Assembly: GCF_018263855.1 (NCBI RefSeq)
Contig: NZ_CP073318.1
Location: forward strand, 2,542,001 to 2,606,000
Length of the DNA stretch: 64,000 nt
DNA from: Kutzneria sp. CA-103260
Lineage (GTDB): Bacteria > Actinomycetota > Actinomycetes > Mycobacteriales > Pseudonocardiaceae
Reading direction: 5' to 3'
Every line of letters begins with the position of its first letter. Within the stretch, counting starts at the first letter, position 1. Position numbers and translations under genes: made by a program. Under the pieces are notes generated by a model. It searched no databases and was not told the DNA's origin. It worked only from the letters and a program-made list of their open reading frames with translations. Below, piece by piece: positions 9,149 through 16,603 of the stretch.

Positions 9149-10600
9149 ATGACGACGGCACAGTTGCGGTCCGTATCGTTCTGCGATGTGACTGAGCAAG
9201 CGGGGCGCGGTAGTCGGACGTCAGGCCTGGACCTGCACGTGGGCCACCTCGGCCGCAACGTCCGCGCCGGGCTTATGGACGCGTTCCGCGAGGCGATCCG
9301 CACCGGCCGGCTGGCGCCCGGGACGCGGCTGCCCTCCAGCCGCGTGCTGGCCACCGACCTCGGGCTGGGCCGCAACACCGTCGTGCGCGTCTACTCCGAG
9401 CTGATCAGCGAGGGATGGCTCACCGGGCTGCACGGATCCGGCACTCAAGTGTCGCAGCGTGCGGCGGAACTCGTGGGAGAACGGCCGCGGCCGCGGACAC
9501 CCGGGACACGCCCGGAGCCGGTGCACGATCTCCGGGCCGGCCGGCCGGATCTGTCGTCCTTCCCGCGGGACGAGTGGATTCGGGCGGTCAAGCGGACAGT
9601 CAGCACCGCGCCGTTCGACGCCTTCGGGTACACCGATCCGCGCGGCCGAAGTGAACTGCGTGACGCCCTCGCCCGCTATCTCGCGCGCGCCCGGGGACTG
9701 CGTGCCCGGGCCGACAACGTCATCGTGTGCAGCGGGGCCGCGGAAGGCTTGCGGCTTGTGGCCGCCGCGCTCGCGACGGCAGGAGTCATGACCGTGGCGG
9801 TCGAGGAGTTCGGCCTGCAGACCCAGCGTCAGGCATTGGTGAAAGCCGGGATCGACGCCGTCCCGATCCCGGTCGACGCCGAGGGTGTGGACCTGTCAAG
9901 GCTCGACCGAGCGCCGTGCCCGGGCGCGGTGTTGCTCACGCCTTCGCACCAGTTCCCGTTGGGTGTGGCGCTGCGCCCTGACCGGCGGGCAGGGATCGTG
10001 GACTGGGCCCGCCGGCGGGGCACGCTGATCGTCGAAGACGACTACGACGGCGAGTTCCGCTACGACCGGTCTCCCGTGGGCGCGCTGCAGGGGCTGGATC
10101 ACGACCACGTGATCTACCTGGGTACCGCGAGCAAGTCCCTGGCGCCGGGACTGCGCCTGGGCTGGCTCGTCCTTCCCGACCACCTGGTCGGTGCGATCGC
10201 CGCGGAGAAAGGGGACACCGAGGAGACCGTCGGGTTCGTCAACCAGTTGGCGATGACCGACTTCATCGAGTCGGGAGCCTACGACCGGCACATCCGCGCG
10301 ATGCGCTCGCAGTACAGCCGACGACGTCGGCAGCTGGTCGAGACGATCAGCCAGCACTCGCCCACCGCGCGCGTGGTCGGGATGTCCGCCGGGCTGCATG
10401 TCGTTCTCGAACAGTCCGGTCGAACCGGCGCGGAACTGGTGCGCCGAGCTGCCCGTGAACAGCTGACGATCGAACCCCTCGACATCTTTCGGCACCCTGG
10501 GTCCACATCGGACCGTGACGGTGTGGTCATCGGATTCGCCGCGCCTTCCCCCAGCTCCTGGTCGGGTGCGTTGGACGCGCTGGTCCGCACTCTTCGGTGA
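9149..10600 (+). CDS. MocR-type regulator (GntR HTH fused to aminotransferase fold)
   Basis: 483 residues. A GntR winged helix occupies about residues 35-105 (LPSSRVLATDLGLGRNTVVRVYSELISEGWL). A fold-type-I aminotransferase domain follows, with VEDDYDGEFRYD and the PLP-binding Lys329 in GTASKSLAPGLRLGW. MocR proteins use PLP or an amino-acid/PLP adduct as effector and usually act on adjacent promoters. The ATG at 9149 lacks a clear RBS; a GTG 39 bases downstream (9188) is possible. Its 3' end is the source of the repeated promoter cassette, so doxX, the SDR at 10745 and the cupin at 11626 are the likely regulon. Confidence 0.85.
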   Translation: MTTAQLRSVSFCDVTEQAGRGSRTSGLDLHVGHLGRNVRAGLMDAFREAIRTGRLAPGTRLPSSRVLATDLGLGRNTVVRVYSELISEGWLTGLHGSGTQVSQRAAELVGERPRPRTPGTRPEPVHDLRAGRPDLSSFPRDEWIRAVKRTVSTAPFDAFGYTDPRGRSELRDALARYLARARGLRARADNVIVCSGAAEGLRLVAAALATAGVMTVAVEEFGLQTQRQALVKAGIDAVPIPVDAEGVDLSRLDRAPCPGAVLLTPSHQFPLGVALRPDRRAGIVDWARRRGTLIVEDDYDGEFRYDRSPVGALQGLDHDHVIYLGTASKSLAPGLRLGWLVLPDHLVGAIAAEKGDTEETVGFVNQLAMTDFIESGAYDRHIRAMRSQYSRRRRQLVETISQHSPTARVVGMSAGLHVVLEQSGRTGAELVRRAAREQLTIEPLDIFRHPGSTSDRDGVVIGFAAPSPSSWSGALDALVRTLR

Positions 10601-10665
10601 CCGAGTGGTTCCCGTTCGCGGGCGCCAAGTGGACCCAGATGCCGGGCCGCAACCGGGTTAGGGTC
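10569..10665 (+). promoter_or_regulatory. Promoter cassette copy 2 (parental copy: mocR end plus promoter)
   Basis: Begins inside the last codons of mocR and continues through GAGTGGTTCCCGTTC, GCCAAGTGGACCCAGAT and GGGTTAGGGT, where TTAGGGT is the counterpart of the TAGCGT -10 in the other copies. It lies 80 bp upstream of the SDR. The 18-bp inverted repeat at 10672-10689 follows directly at the expected transcription start. Confidence 0.65.
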
Positions 10666-10671
10666 AACCAA

Positions 10672-10689
10672 CTGGACTATCGCGTCCAG
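10672..10689. promoter_or_regulatory. Operator candidate CTGGAC-N6-GTCCAG (copy A)
   Basis: Perfect 6-bp arms around tatcgc, at about +1 of the SDR promoter. The surrounding sequence (aactggactNtcNcgtccagNcaagtctg) recurs at 12001-12028, pointing to one shared DNA-binding protein. Confidence 0.55.
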
Positions 10690-10744
10690 GCAAGTCTGGC
10701 TTGAGCTGTCCAATCAGGACACCAACCACTGTGGAGTGATCACC

Positions 10745-11491
10745 ATGTCGGCACGTACGGCCCTGATCACCGGCGGTACCAGCGGGATCGGGAAGGCGAC
10801 CGCCGAGATTCTGCACAACCGTGGTTACCGCGTCGCTGTCACCGGACAACGTCCGGAGAGCGTCGCTCGGGCGCGGGAGGAGCTTCCCGACGACGTCCTG
10901 GTCCTGCGGGCCGACGCGCGCTCGCTCGCTGACACCGACACGGTCGTGTCCGAAGTCGGAGCACGATTCGGGAGTCTGACGACGCTGTTCCTGAACGCCG
11001 GCGTCAGCCGTCCGATGACGCTGGACACCGGCGACGAGGCCGGTTACGACGAGGTGTTCGCCGTCAACACCAAAGGGGTGTTCTTCACGCTGGTCAAGGC
11101 GCTGCCGCTGCTGTCGGACGGCGCTTCGGTCATTGTCACCGTGGGTATCGGAGCGACGCGTAGCCTGACCGGCAACAGCGTCACGGCCGGGTCACACGCC
11201 GCGATGCTGGGCATGATCCCAACACTTGCCCTCGAGCTCGCACCACGCGGCATCCGAGTCAACGCGGTCAGTCCGGGGTTCACCGACACCCCCATGACGC
11301 GGACCTCGCTCCGCGCGCAGTCCGATGACGTCGCGGCGACGATGGCGGCCATGGCGGAGAAGAACCCGCTCGGCCGCCTTGCTGTGCCTGAGGACATCGC
11401 CGGGACCGTCGCGTTCCTGGCTTCGGATGACGCCGCGTACATCACCGGACAGGAGCTCGTGGTGTCCGGGGGCGCCGGGATGACCCTCTGA
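10745..11491 (+). CDS. SDR-fold protein lacking the catalytic Ser/Tyr/Lys
   Basis: 248 residues with an intact Rossmann motif TGGTSGIG (9-16), NAG at 84-86, and an intact C-terminal part ending SGGAGMTL. At the active site, where the family has S...YxxxK, the sequence reads VTVGIGATRS...NSVTAGSHAAM: the Tyr position is Thr147 and the Lys position His151, and no Ser sits at the usual spacing. The rest of the fold is well kept and the frame is clean, so this may be an NAD(P)-binding non-enzyme or use an altered mechanism. RBS GGAGTG lies nine bases before the ATG. It is driven by promoter copy 2. Confidence 0.8.
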   Translation: MSARTALITGGTSGIGKATAEILHNRGYRVAVTGQRPESVARAREELPDDVLVLRADARSLADTDTVVSEVGARFGSLTTLFLNAGVSRPMTLDTGDEAGYDEVFAVNTKGVFFTLVKALPLLSDGASVIVTVGIGATRSLTGNSVTAGSHAAMLGMIPTLALELAPRGIRVNAVSPGFTDTPMTRTSLRAQSDDVAATMAAMAEKNPLGRLAVPEDIAGTVAFLASDDAAYITGQELVVSGGAGMTL

Positions 11492-11523
11492 CCACACTAT
11501 CGGCGATCGACGGACACATGGCT

Positions 11524-11629
11524 GTTGGACGCACTGGTCCGCGCTCTTCGGTGAACGAGTGGTTCCCGTTCCCAGACGCCAAGTGGACCCAGATTCCGAG
11601 CCGGACCCGGGCTAGCGTCGGAGTCATGT
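11524..11629 (+). promoter_or_regulatory. Promoter cassette copy 3 (upstream of cupin)
   Basis: Starts GTTGGACGCACTGGTCC, a relic of the mocR 3' end, and ends CTAGCGTCGGAGTCATG with the cupin ATG. It is nearly identical to copy 1 over AAGTGGACNCAGATTCCGAG and CGTCGGAGTCATGTTGG. With TAGCGT seven bases from the ATG the message should be leaderless. Confidence 0.65.
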
Positions 11630-12030
11630 TGGCTGCCGGAAAGACCAAGGTCACCGACCTGCTCCGCGTCATCCCACCGCCCATCCCCGAGGGTGCGCGT
11701 GCCGTGACCCAGCTCGTCGAGCTGCCGCCGGCTGACGAGGGTCTGCGGCCCCATCGCCGCAGCGGGCCCGTGTTCGGCTATGTCCTTGAGGGCAGGATCT
11801 TGTTCGAGGTCGAGGGCGAGGCTCCGCGCGAGATCTCGGCCGGCCAGGCGTTCTGGGGGCGCGGGGATGTGGTGCACTACCAGGTCGCGAACCTGGAGTC
11901 GGCGGTCTGGAGCCGGTTCCTCGCCGTGTGCCTGTGCGCCCCGGGCGTGGACATGATCACCATGGTGGAGTCCGACGAGGTCGTGGCGCGCGAGTTAACG
12001 AACTGGACTTTCACGTCCAGTCAAGTCTGA
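11626..12030 (+). CDS. Cupin-domain protein
   Basis: 134 residues, cytosolic (no signal peptide). The cupin barrel is visible in LPPADEGLRPHRRSGPVFGYVLEGRILFEVEGE and the second half SAGQAFWGRGDVVHYQVANLES; His and Glu residues are fewer than in canonical metal cupins, so it may bind a ligand without a metal. The start at 11626 is fixed by homology of the upstream segment with promoter copy 1 and by the absence of a Shine-Dalgarno sequence, consistent with leaderless translation. Its last codons contain the second CTGGAC-N6-GTCCAG site. Confidence 0.72.
   Translation: MLAAGKTKVTDLLRVIPPPIPEGARAVTQLVELPPADEGLRPHRRSGPVFGYVLEGRILFEVEGEAPREISAGQAFWGRGDVVHYQVANLESAVWSRFLAVCLCAPGVDMITMVESDEVVARELTNWTFTSSQV
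12003..12020. promoter_or_regulatory. Operator candidate CTGGAC-N6-GTCCAG (copy B)
   Basis: The same arms as at 10672-10689 around tttcac, followed by the same tcaagtctg tail. It overlaps the last codons and stop region of the cupin gene, about 190 bp upstream of the MDR operon. Confidence 0.5.
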
Positions 12031-12149
12031 CGTGACATCGATCGGCAGCCTCCGTCGTCTCGCGGCGGTTTGGCCCAGCAAAGCGTCTGATGGTCCTGAC
12101 ATTACGTCCTCGTTTGGTCGGGGTGCGCACCTGCGCGCGGTGTCGGGAT

Positions 12150-12163
12150 GGACTATATAGTCC
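12150..12163. promoter_or_regulatory. Perfect palindrome GGACTATATAGTCC, operator of the MDR operon
   Basis: A 14-bp perfect palindrome 42 bp upstream of the MDR start at 12206. TATAGT within it could also serve as a -10 element, so binding would block the promoter directly. A one-mismatch copy precedes the truncated TetR at 6754. Confidence 0.6.
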
Positions 12164-12205
12164 GCTTAGAGTTTGGCGGCGAGGATGGATACAGGGAGGC
12201 GTCGG

Positions 12206-13123
12206 ATGAAGGCGATCGTGGTGACGAACGAGGCCGCGGGAACGGCCGGGATGACGCTGGTCGAGCAGCCCCAGCCCGAGGCGGCGGGCAACGATGTGCT
12301 GGTTGAGGTTCGTGCGTCGGGATTCACCCCGGGTGAACTGACCTGGCCCGGGACCTGGACCGATCGCCTCGGGCGGGACCGGACGCCGTCGATTCCCGGG
12401 CACGAGCTGGCCGGAGTGGTCAGCGCTCTCGGCTATGGCACGGCGGGGCTGTCGGTGGGTCAGCGGGTGTTCGGTCTCACGGACTGGACTCGCGACGGCA
12501 CCTTGGCCGAGTATGTCGCTGTCGAGGCGCGCAGTCTCGCGCCGTTGCCGGGCGATGTCGACTTCACGGTGGGCGCGAGTCTGCCGATTTCGGGTCTGAC
12601 CGCGTGGCAGGGGTTGTTCGTGCACGGCCGTGTCCGGATGGGGCAGAGTGTCCTCGTGCACGGTGCGGCCGGTGGAGTCGGTTCGGTGGTGACGCAGCTT
12701 GCCCGTGAGGCCGGCGCGTATGTCATCGGCACTGGACATGCCGCCGATCGGGCGGCCGCGCTCGACTTCGGCGCGCAGGAGTTCGTCGACCTCGATAACG
12801 ATGCCCTGGAAGACGTCGGGGGAGTCGACCTTGTGTTTGACGTTCTCGGCGGGGAGGTTCAGAAGCGGTCCGTTGGCCTGATCCGGGCCGGCGGGACGCT
12901 GGTGACCATCGCTGGCCCGGCCGAGGTGCGACCCGCCGATGGCTTGGCGATCGACTTCGTCGTCGAGGCCGATCGCGCCCAACTGGGTGAGATCGTCCGA
13001 CGGGTGCGGGATGGACGGCTGCGGACGAACATCGGCACCGTGGCGGCCCTCGACGACGCGGTCGCCGCCTTCAACCCGACCGAGCGGGTCCAGGGGAAGA
13101 CCATCATTCGCGTTCGCCCGTAA
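12206..13123 (+). CDS. MDR-family NADP-dependent oxidoreductase (quinone-reductase-like), copy 1
   Basis: 305 residues. N-terminal GroES-like domain with IPGHELAGVV; central Rossmann domain with VLVHGAAGGVGSVVTQLAREAGAYVIGTG; no structural zinc cysteines, hence the zinc-independent quinone oxidoreductase branch. It probably reduces an alpha,beta-unsaturated carbonyl or quinone with NADPH. GGGAGG sits nine bases before the ATG, which fixes the start at 12206. Compared with the next gene it lacks about ten residues after QPQPEA. It belongs to a two-gene operon behind the GGACTATATAGTCC operator. Confidence 0.88.
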   Translation: MKAIVVTNEAAGTAGMTLVEQPQPEAAGNDVLVEVRASGFTPGELTWPGTWTDRLGRDRTPSIPGHELAGVVSALGYGTAGLSVGQRVFGLTDWTRDGTLAEYVAVEARSLAPLPGDVDFTVGASLPISGLTAWQGLFVHGRVRMGQSVLVHGAAGGVGSVVTQLAREAGAYVIGTGHAADRAAALDFGAQEFVDLDNDALEDVGGVDLVFDVLGGEVQKRSVGLIRAGGTLVTIAGPAEVRPADGLAIDFVVEADRAQLGEIVRRVRDGRLRTNIGTVAALDDAVAAFNPTERVQGKTIIRVRP

Positions 13124-13154
13124 GGAACCCCGGACTAACACGAGAGGTAGTCAC

Positions 13155-14099
13155 ATGAAGGCGATCGTGGTGACCGACCGGGCCGCGGGAACGGCTGGGA
13201 TGACGCTGGCGGAGCGGCCCGATCCGGACGCGGCTTGGCTGGCCAGCCTGGAGGGCGCGAGCTACGGCGACGTCATCGTCGAGGTGCACGCGTCGGGGTT
13301 CACCGGGGATGAGCTGGAGTGGCCCTCGACCTGGATCGACCGGCTCGGCCATGACCGGCGGCCGTCGATTCCCGGGCACGAGGTGGCCGGGGTGGTGACC
13401 GCTCTTGGTTACGGCACAACCGGTTTGTCGGTGGGCCAACGGGTGTTCGGCCTTACGGACTGGACCCGCGACGGCACCTTGGCCGAGTACACGGTCGTTG
13501 AGGCGCGCAACCTTGCGCCGCTGCCGGGCGACGTGGACTTCACGGTGGGCGCGGGCGTCGCGATGACCGGCCTGACCGCGTGGCAGGGCCTGTTCGACCA
13601 CGGCTGCCTCCGGCCGGGGCAGACCGTGCTCGTGCACGGCGCGGCGGGCGCTGTCGGATCGATGGCCGTTCAGCTCGCGCGTGAGGCCGGCGCCCACGTC
13701 ATCGGCACCGGACGCGCGGCCAGCCGGCAGACCGCGCTCGACTTCGGCGCGCAGGACTTCCTCGACCTCGAAAACGACTCCCTGGAAGACGTCGGGGGAG
13801 TCGATCTCGTGTTCGACGTCCTCGGTGGGGATGTGCAGAAGCGGTCCGTGGGCCTGGTTCGGGCCGGCGGCACGCTGGTGACCGTCACCGGCCCGGCCGA
13901 GGCTCGGCCCTCCGAGGGCCGGACCGTCGACTTCGTCGTCGTGTCCGACCGCGCCCAACTCGGCGAGATCGCCCAGCGGGTGCGCGACGGGCGAGTCCGG
14001 ACCAACATCGGCACCATCGCGGCCCTCGACGATGCGGTCGCCGCCTTCAACCCGACCGAGCGGGTCAAGGGAAAGACGATCATCCGCGTTCGTCCGTAA
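13155..14099 (+). CDS. MDR-family NADP-dependent oxidoreductase, copy 2
   Basis: 314 residues, a tandem duplicate of the preceding gene (same start MKAIVVT and end KTIIRVRP, high identity throughout). Motifs IPGHEVAGVV and VLVHGAAGAVGSMAVQLAREAG are intact. The gap to copy 1 is 31 bp and contains GAGAGGTAG as RBS. Divergence is greatest at residues 18-35, near the substrate side of the catalytic domain, which hints at different substrates. The operon is cut off on its right by an insertion sequence 32 bp after the stop. Confidence 0.88.
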   Translation: MKAIVVTDRAAGTAGMTLAERPDPDAAWLASLEGASYGDVIVEVHASGFTGDELEWPSTWIDRLGHDRRPSIPGHEVAGVVTALGYGTTGLSVGQRVFGLTDWTRDGTLAEYTVVEARNLAPLPGDVDFTVGAGVAMTGLTAWQGLFDHGCLRPGQTVLVHGAAGAVGSMAVQLAREAGAHVIGTGRAASRQTALDFGAQDFLDLENDSLEDVGGVDLVFDVLGGDVQKRSVGLVRAGGTLVTVTGPAEARPSEGRTVDFVVVSDRAQLGEIAQRVRDGRVRTNIGTIAALDDAVAAFNPTERVKGKTIIRVRP

Positions 14100-14131
14100 G
14101 GACTCGGAGACGCGATCGCCGGGCGGCGGGC

Positions 14132-15335
14132 TGCCCTGTACCGTGCCAAAAGTCGACGCGTGGGCGGTGACCAGATATCGGCCGGTCAGGTCAGGCGGCT
14201 CGCCGGTACTCGTTGATCACGCCGCCGACGACCTTGCGGCGTGTGATCGGAGCGTCCAGCGGGATTGCGCTCGCGGGATCATGCTTCGGTTGCCGCTGAC
14301 CGATGCCCTGATGTGGCCGGTGGTCATTGAAGTGCTGGACGTACTCTCCCAGCACGGTGGCGGCGTTTCGCTCGTTGTAGATCATCATCCGGTCGGTGCA
14401 CTCCTCCCGGACGCTGCGTACGAACCTCTCGGCGTAGCAGTCCGCTCGAGGTGTCCGAGGTGGAATCTTCACGATCTCGAGCCCTTCGTCGGTGAACACG
14501 GCGTCGAACCGGAAGTGAACTTCGTGTCTCTGTCTCGGATAAGAAACCGGAACGAGGTGAGCCGTTCTGTGAGGTCCATTGCCAGGGGCCGTGCCTGTTG
14601 GACGACCCAGGAGGCGGTCGAGTGTGCGGTGACACCAAGGATGTGCACTCTGCGCGTGCGCACTTCTATCACGAACAGCACGTCGAGCCGGCGCACGCTG
14701 ATGGTGTCGAGGTGGAAGAAGTCGACCGCGAACAGGCCCCGTGCTGAGTTACGGAGGAACGTTCGCCACGTTGTGGCTCCGCCTCGTGGCGCCGGTCCCA
14801 GACGGCCCCAGTCCAGGATCCGGCGGATCGTGCTGGCACCGGCCTGATGACCCAACCGGGCGAGTTCGCCCTGGATGCGGCGGTGTCCCCATCGAGGATT
14901 CTGCTGTGCAACGAGCAGAATCAGGGAACGGATCTCCTCAGTGATCGGTGGGCGCCCTGTCCGGTGTGGATAGGTCCACTTCTTGCGGACCAGACGCCGG
15001 TGCCAGGCCAACAACGTGGCTGGCGTGAAGATCCGACGTCCTCTCAGTGAGCGTGGCAGCATCCCGGCGAGGGCAGGCAGGACCGCCCGGTCCGGCCAGG
15101 TGGGACGCGGCCTGTTGGCCTGGCGGCGCAGTACCGCGACCTCGTGGCGCAGCGCCAACACCTCGGTGATCAACGCGGTCCTGTTGCTCGAGAGCAATGT
15201 CAGCCATTCGAACATCCGAACAGTGATCAGGTACAGGAGACGGAACGCTACGGATGGTGATCATGCCCGGGCTCGGCTGCGAACGGAAACTCCAGGTCAG
15301 GGCATCAGTGCTGAGTTCTGGCACGGTGCAGGGCA
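14132..15335 (-). mobile_element. Insertion sequence with 20-bp terminal inverted repeats
   Basis: The ends are TGCCCTGTACCGTGCCAAAA (14132) and, in reverse complement from 15335, TGCCCTGCACCGTGCCAGAA, matching at 18 of 20 positions. The element is 1204 bp and holds one DDE transposase on the minus strand. The 8-bp word gcggcggg occurs one base outside the left end and two bases outside the right end, a doubtful target duplication because it is low-complexity. Confidence 0.85.
14191..15215 (-). pseudogene. DDE (rve-domain) transposase, frameshifted
   Basis: An integrase-core transposase of about 342 residues if repaired. The first part carries an HTH-like segment ([17 protein letters not shown]), the first catalytic Asp in AVDFFHLDT and the second in LIRDRDTKF. 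Around 14505-14508 the frame is lost: DTKFTSG should continue [15 protein letters not shown] but a base is missing. The remaining part, with the catalytic Glu in [16 protein letters not shown] and HRPHQGIG, lies in the next frame and ends at 14191. All three catalytic residues are preserved, so the loss is recent or a sequencing error. Confidence 0.82.
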
Positions 15336-15345
15336 CTGCGGCGGG

Positions 15346-15500
15346 TGATCAGGGAGGGCAGCCGGTGGCGGCTGGTGACCATGACGGTGCACGTGGTGCC
15401 GCCGGGCGACCAGGATCGTCCACTGTGTACTCGACCACCCGCACCGCCGACGGATTCTTCCTCCGGCAGTGGTCGTCGGTGGCCACGATCTGCTAGGCGG
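15346..15500 (-). pseudogene. Possible IS4-type transposase fragment
   Basis: On the minus strand the words KNPSAVRVVEYTVDDPGRP and, in another frame, VMVTSRHRLPSL resemble the beta-strand region before the catalytic Glu of IS4-type transposases (VRVxxYxLDDPGRP...YRLxTSLLD). The segment is short and frameshifted, so this is only a suggestion. Confidence 0.3.
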
Positions 15501-15513
15501 TGCCGCCGAAACA

Positions 15514-15548
15514 CGTGCTCTGGACGTCGGGCTGACGTCCAGAGCACG
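15514..15548 (-). terminator. 15-bp perfect hairpin after the thiG-like gene
   Basis: CGTGCTCTGGACGTC, loop gggct, GACGTCCAGAGCACG. It lies 43 bp past the stop of the leftward ThiG-like gene, the expected place for an intrinsic terminator. The T-tract is poor, as is common in high-GC actinomycetes. Confidence 0.75.
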
Positions 15549-15590
15549 ATGATCAGCAGTGGTCGCAGATATTCCTTGACCAGGCCCAGG

Positions 15591-16430
15591 TCACGCCGCG
15601 GCGGCTTGCACCGCAAGGCGACCGGCGGCGACCGCGTGCCGCATGGCGTCGGCCATCCGGGCGCTGTCCGGTGCGATAGCGACGGCCGTGTTCACCAACA
15701 CCGCCGCAGCGCCCAGGCGCATCGCGAACGTGACGTGCTCCGGTGTGCCTAGCCCACCCTCCACCACGACTGGCACGTCCAGAGCCTCAATCACTCGGCG
15801 GACGGCTGTTTCGTCCACGATTCCCCGCGCGCTCGCCACCGGCGACGCCATCACGCGGATCGCCGAGCAACCGAGCTCCGCCAGCTGCCCGGTCACGTCC
15901 ACATCCGCTGTGACAAAGGGCAGTACGGCGAAGCCTTCGGCCAGCAACTGCTCGGCGGCGCGAATGGTCTGTGCGCCGTCGGGCATGTTGTCGGGATCGC
16001 GGACGTCGAGTTTGATCACGTCGATACCGAAGGACTGTCGCAGTTTCCTTGCGGTGTCGACGGCTTCCTCGCAGGACCGTGCGAACGACGTTGTGCCGAT
16101 CCAGGCGAATGACGAGAGGTCCATGCTGTTGTCCAGGTCGGACAACAGCAAGCTGGTCCCGGTGTTGCTCTGGTCGAACGTGGTGATGAAAACGTCGCAG
16201 GCGCCTGCGGTGAGTACGGCGCCCACAAGTTCCGGTGAGGTGTACTGCTCGATGCCGAGGATCAGCCTGGACCGGAACTCATGGCCGCCGGCCACCAGCC
16301 ACGGCTGTTCCTGCGTCGATTCGGTCTGCTGCTGTCCGTCTCGCATCTGATCCGCGAACACGATACCCCAATCGTGATTGTCGTTGCCCGGCAACATATC
16401 CACGCGAGTCGTGAGGCTTGAGGCGGCCAC
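15591..16430 (-). CDS. ThiG-like thiazole/2-thiosugar synthase
   Basis: 279 residues. The ThiG-type TIM barrel is recognisable: EFRSRLILGIEQYTS, EEAVDTARKLRQ, the Schiff-base lysine in DVIKLDV (Lys140), LLAEGFAVLPF, ASPVASARG in place of SPIGSGxG, EGGLGTP in place of DAGIGTP, and a conserved end with LGAAAVLVNTA and MRHAVAAGRLA. ThiG builds the thiazole phosphate of thiamin from DXP; the ThiG homologue BexX instead makes a 2-thiosugar from glucose 6-phosphate. The altered phosphate-binding loops and the divergent HAD phosphatase and sugar transporter favour a sugar-phosphate substrate over thiamin synthesis, and no thiS, thiO or other thi gene is near. The start is uncertain (GTG 16430 or ATG 16397). 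Confidence 0.75.
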   Translation of the reverse strand: MAASSLTTRVDMLPGNDNHDWGIVFADQMRDGQQQTESTQEQPWLVAGGHEFRSRLILGIEQYTSPELVGAVLTAGACDVFITTFDQSNTGTSLLLSDLDNSMDLSSFAWIGTTSFARSCEEAVDTARKLRQSFGIDVIKLDVRDPDNMPDGAQTIRAAEQLLAEGFAVLPFVTADVDVTGQLAELGCSAIRVMASPVASARGIVDETAVRRVIEALDVPVVVEGGLGTPEHVTFAMRLGAAAVLVNTAVAIAPDSARMADAMRHAVAAGRLAVQAAAA

Positions 16431-16536
16431 TCACGGTCGGTCAGCGTACGGACGGGGAGGGTGAACTTCGAGACCTAGGGCCAAAAAGGCAGTCCGGTAG
16501 GGACAAGTCTGTGGTCAAGACTGCCCTGGCCGCCCA

Positions 16537-16563
16537 CCATGCTGCTAGGGTCCCGCAGCATGG
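16537..16563. promoter_or_regulatory. 9-bp inverted repeat between thiG-like and HAD genes
   Basis: CCATGCTGC, loop tagggtccc, GCAGCATGG, in the divergent intergenic region just before the HAD gene. A GGGGAAG ribosome-binding-like sequence overlaps its right arm, so a bound protein or the hairpin itself could gate translation. Confidence 0.45.
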
Positions 16564-16603
16564 GGAAGCGTTCGTTCTCACGAGCCGTGTCGACGTGCCA
16601 CCG

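Noticed and set aside
14123..15345. gcggcggg as a proven 8-bp target-site duplication of the insertion sequence
   Set aside because: It is separated from the TIRs by one and two unmatched bases and is low-complexity; could be chance.
15591..16430. Thiamin biosynthesis thiG
   Set aside because: Changed phosphate-binding loops, no thiS/thiO/thiC/thiE or TPP-riboswitch-like leader nearby, and sugar-related neighbours.
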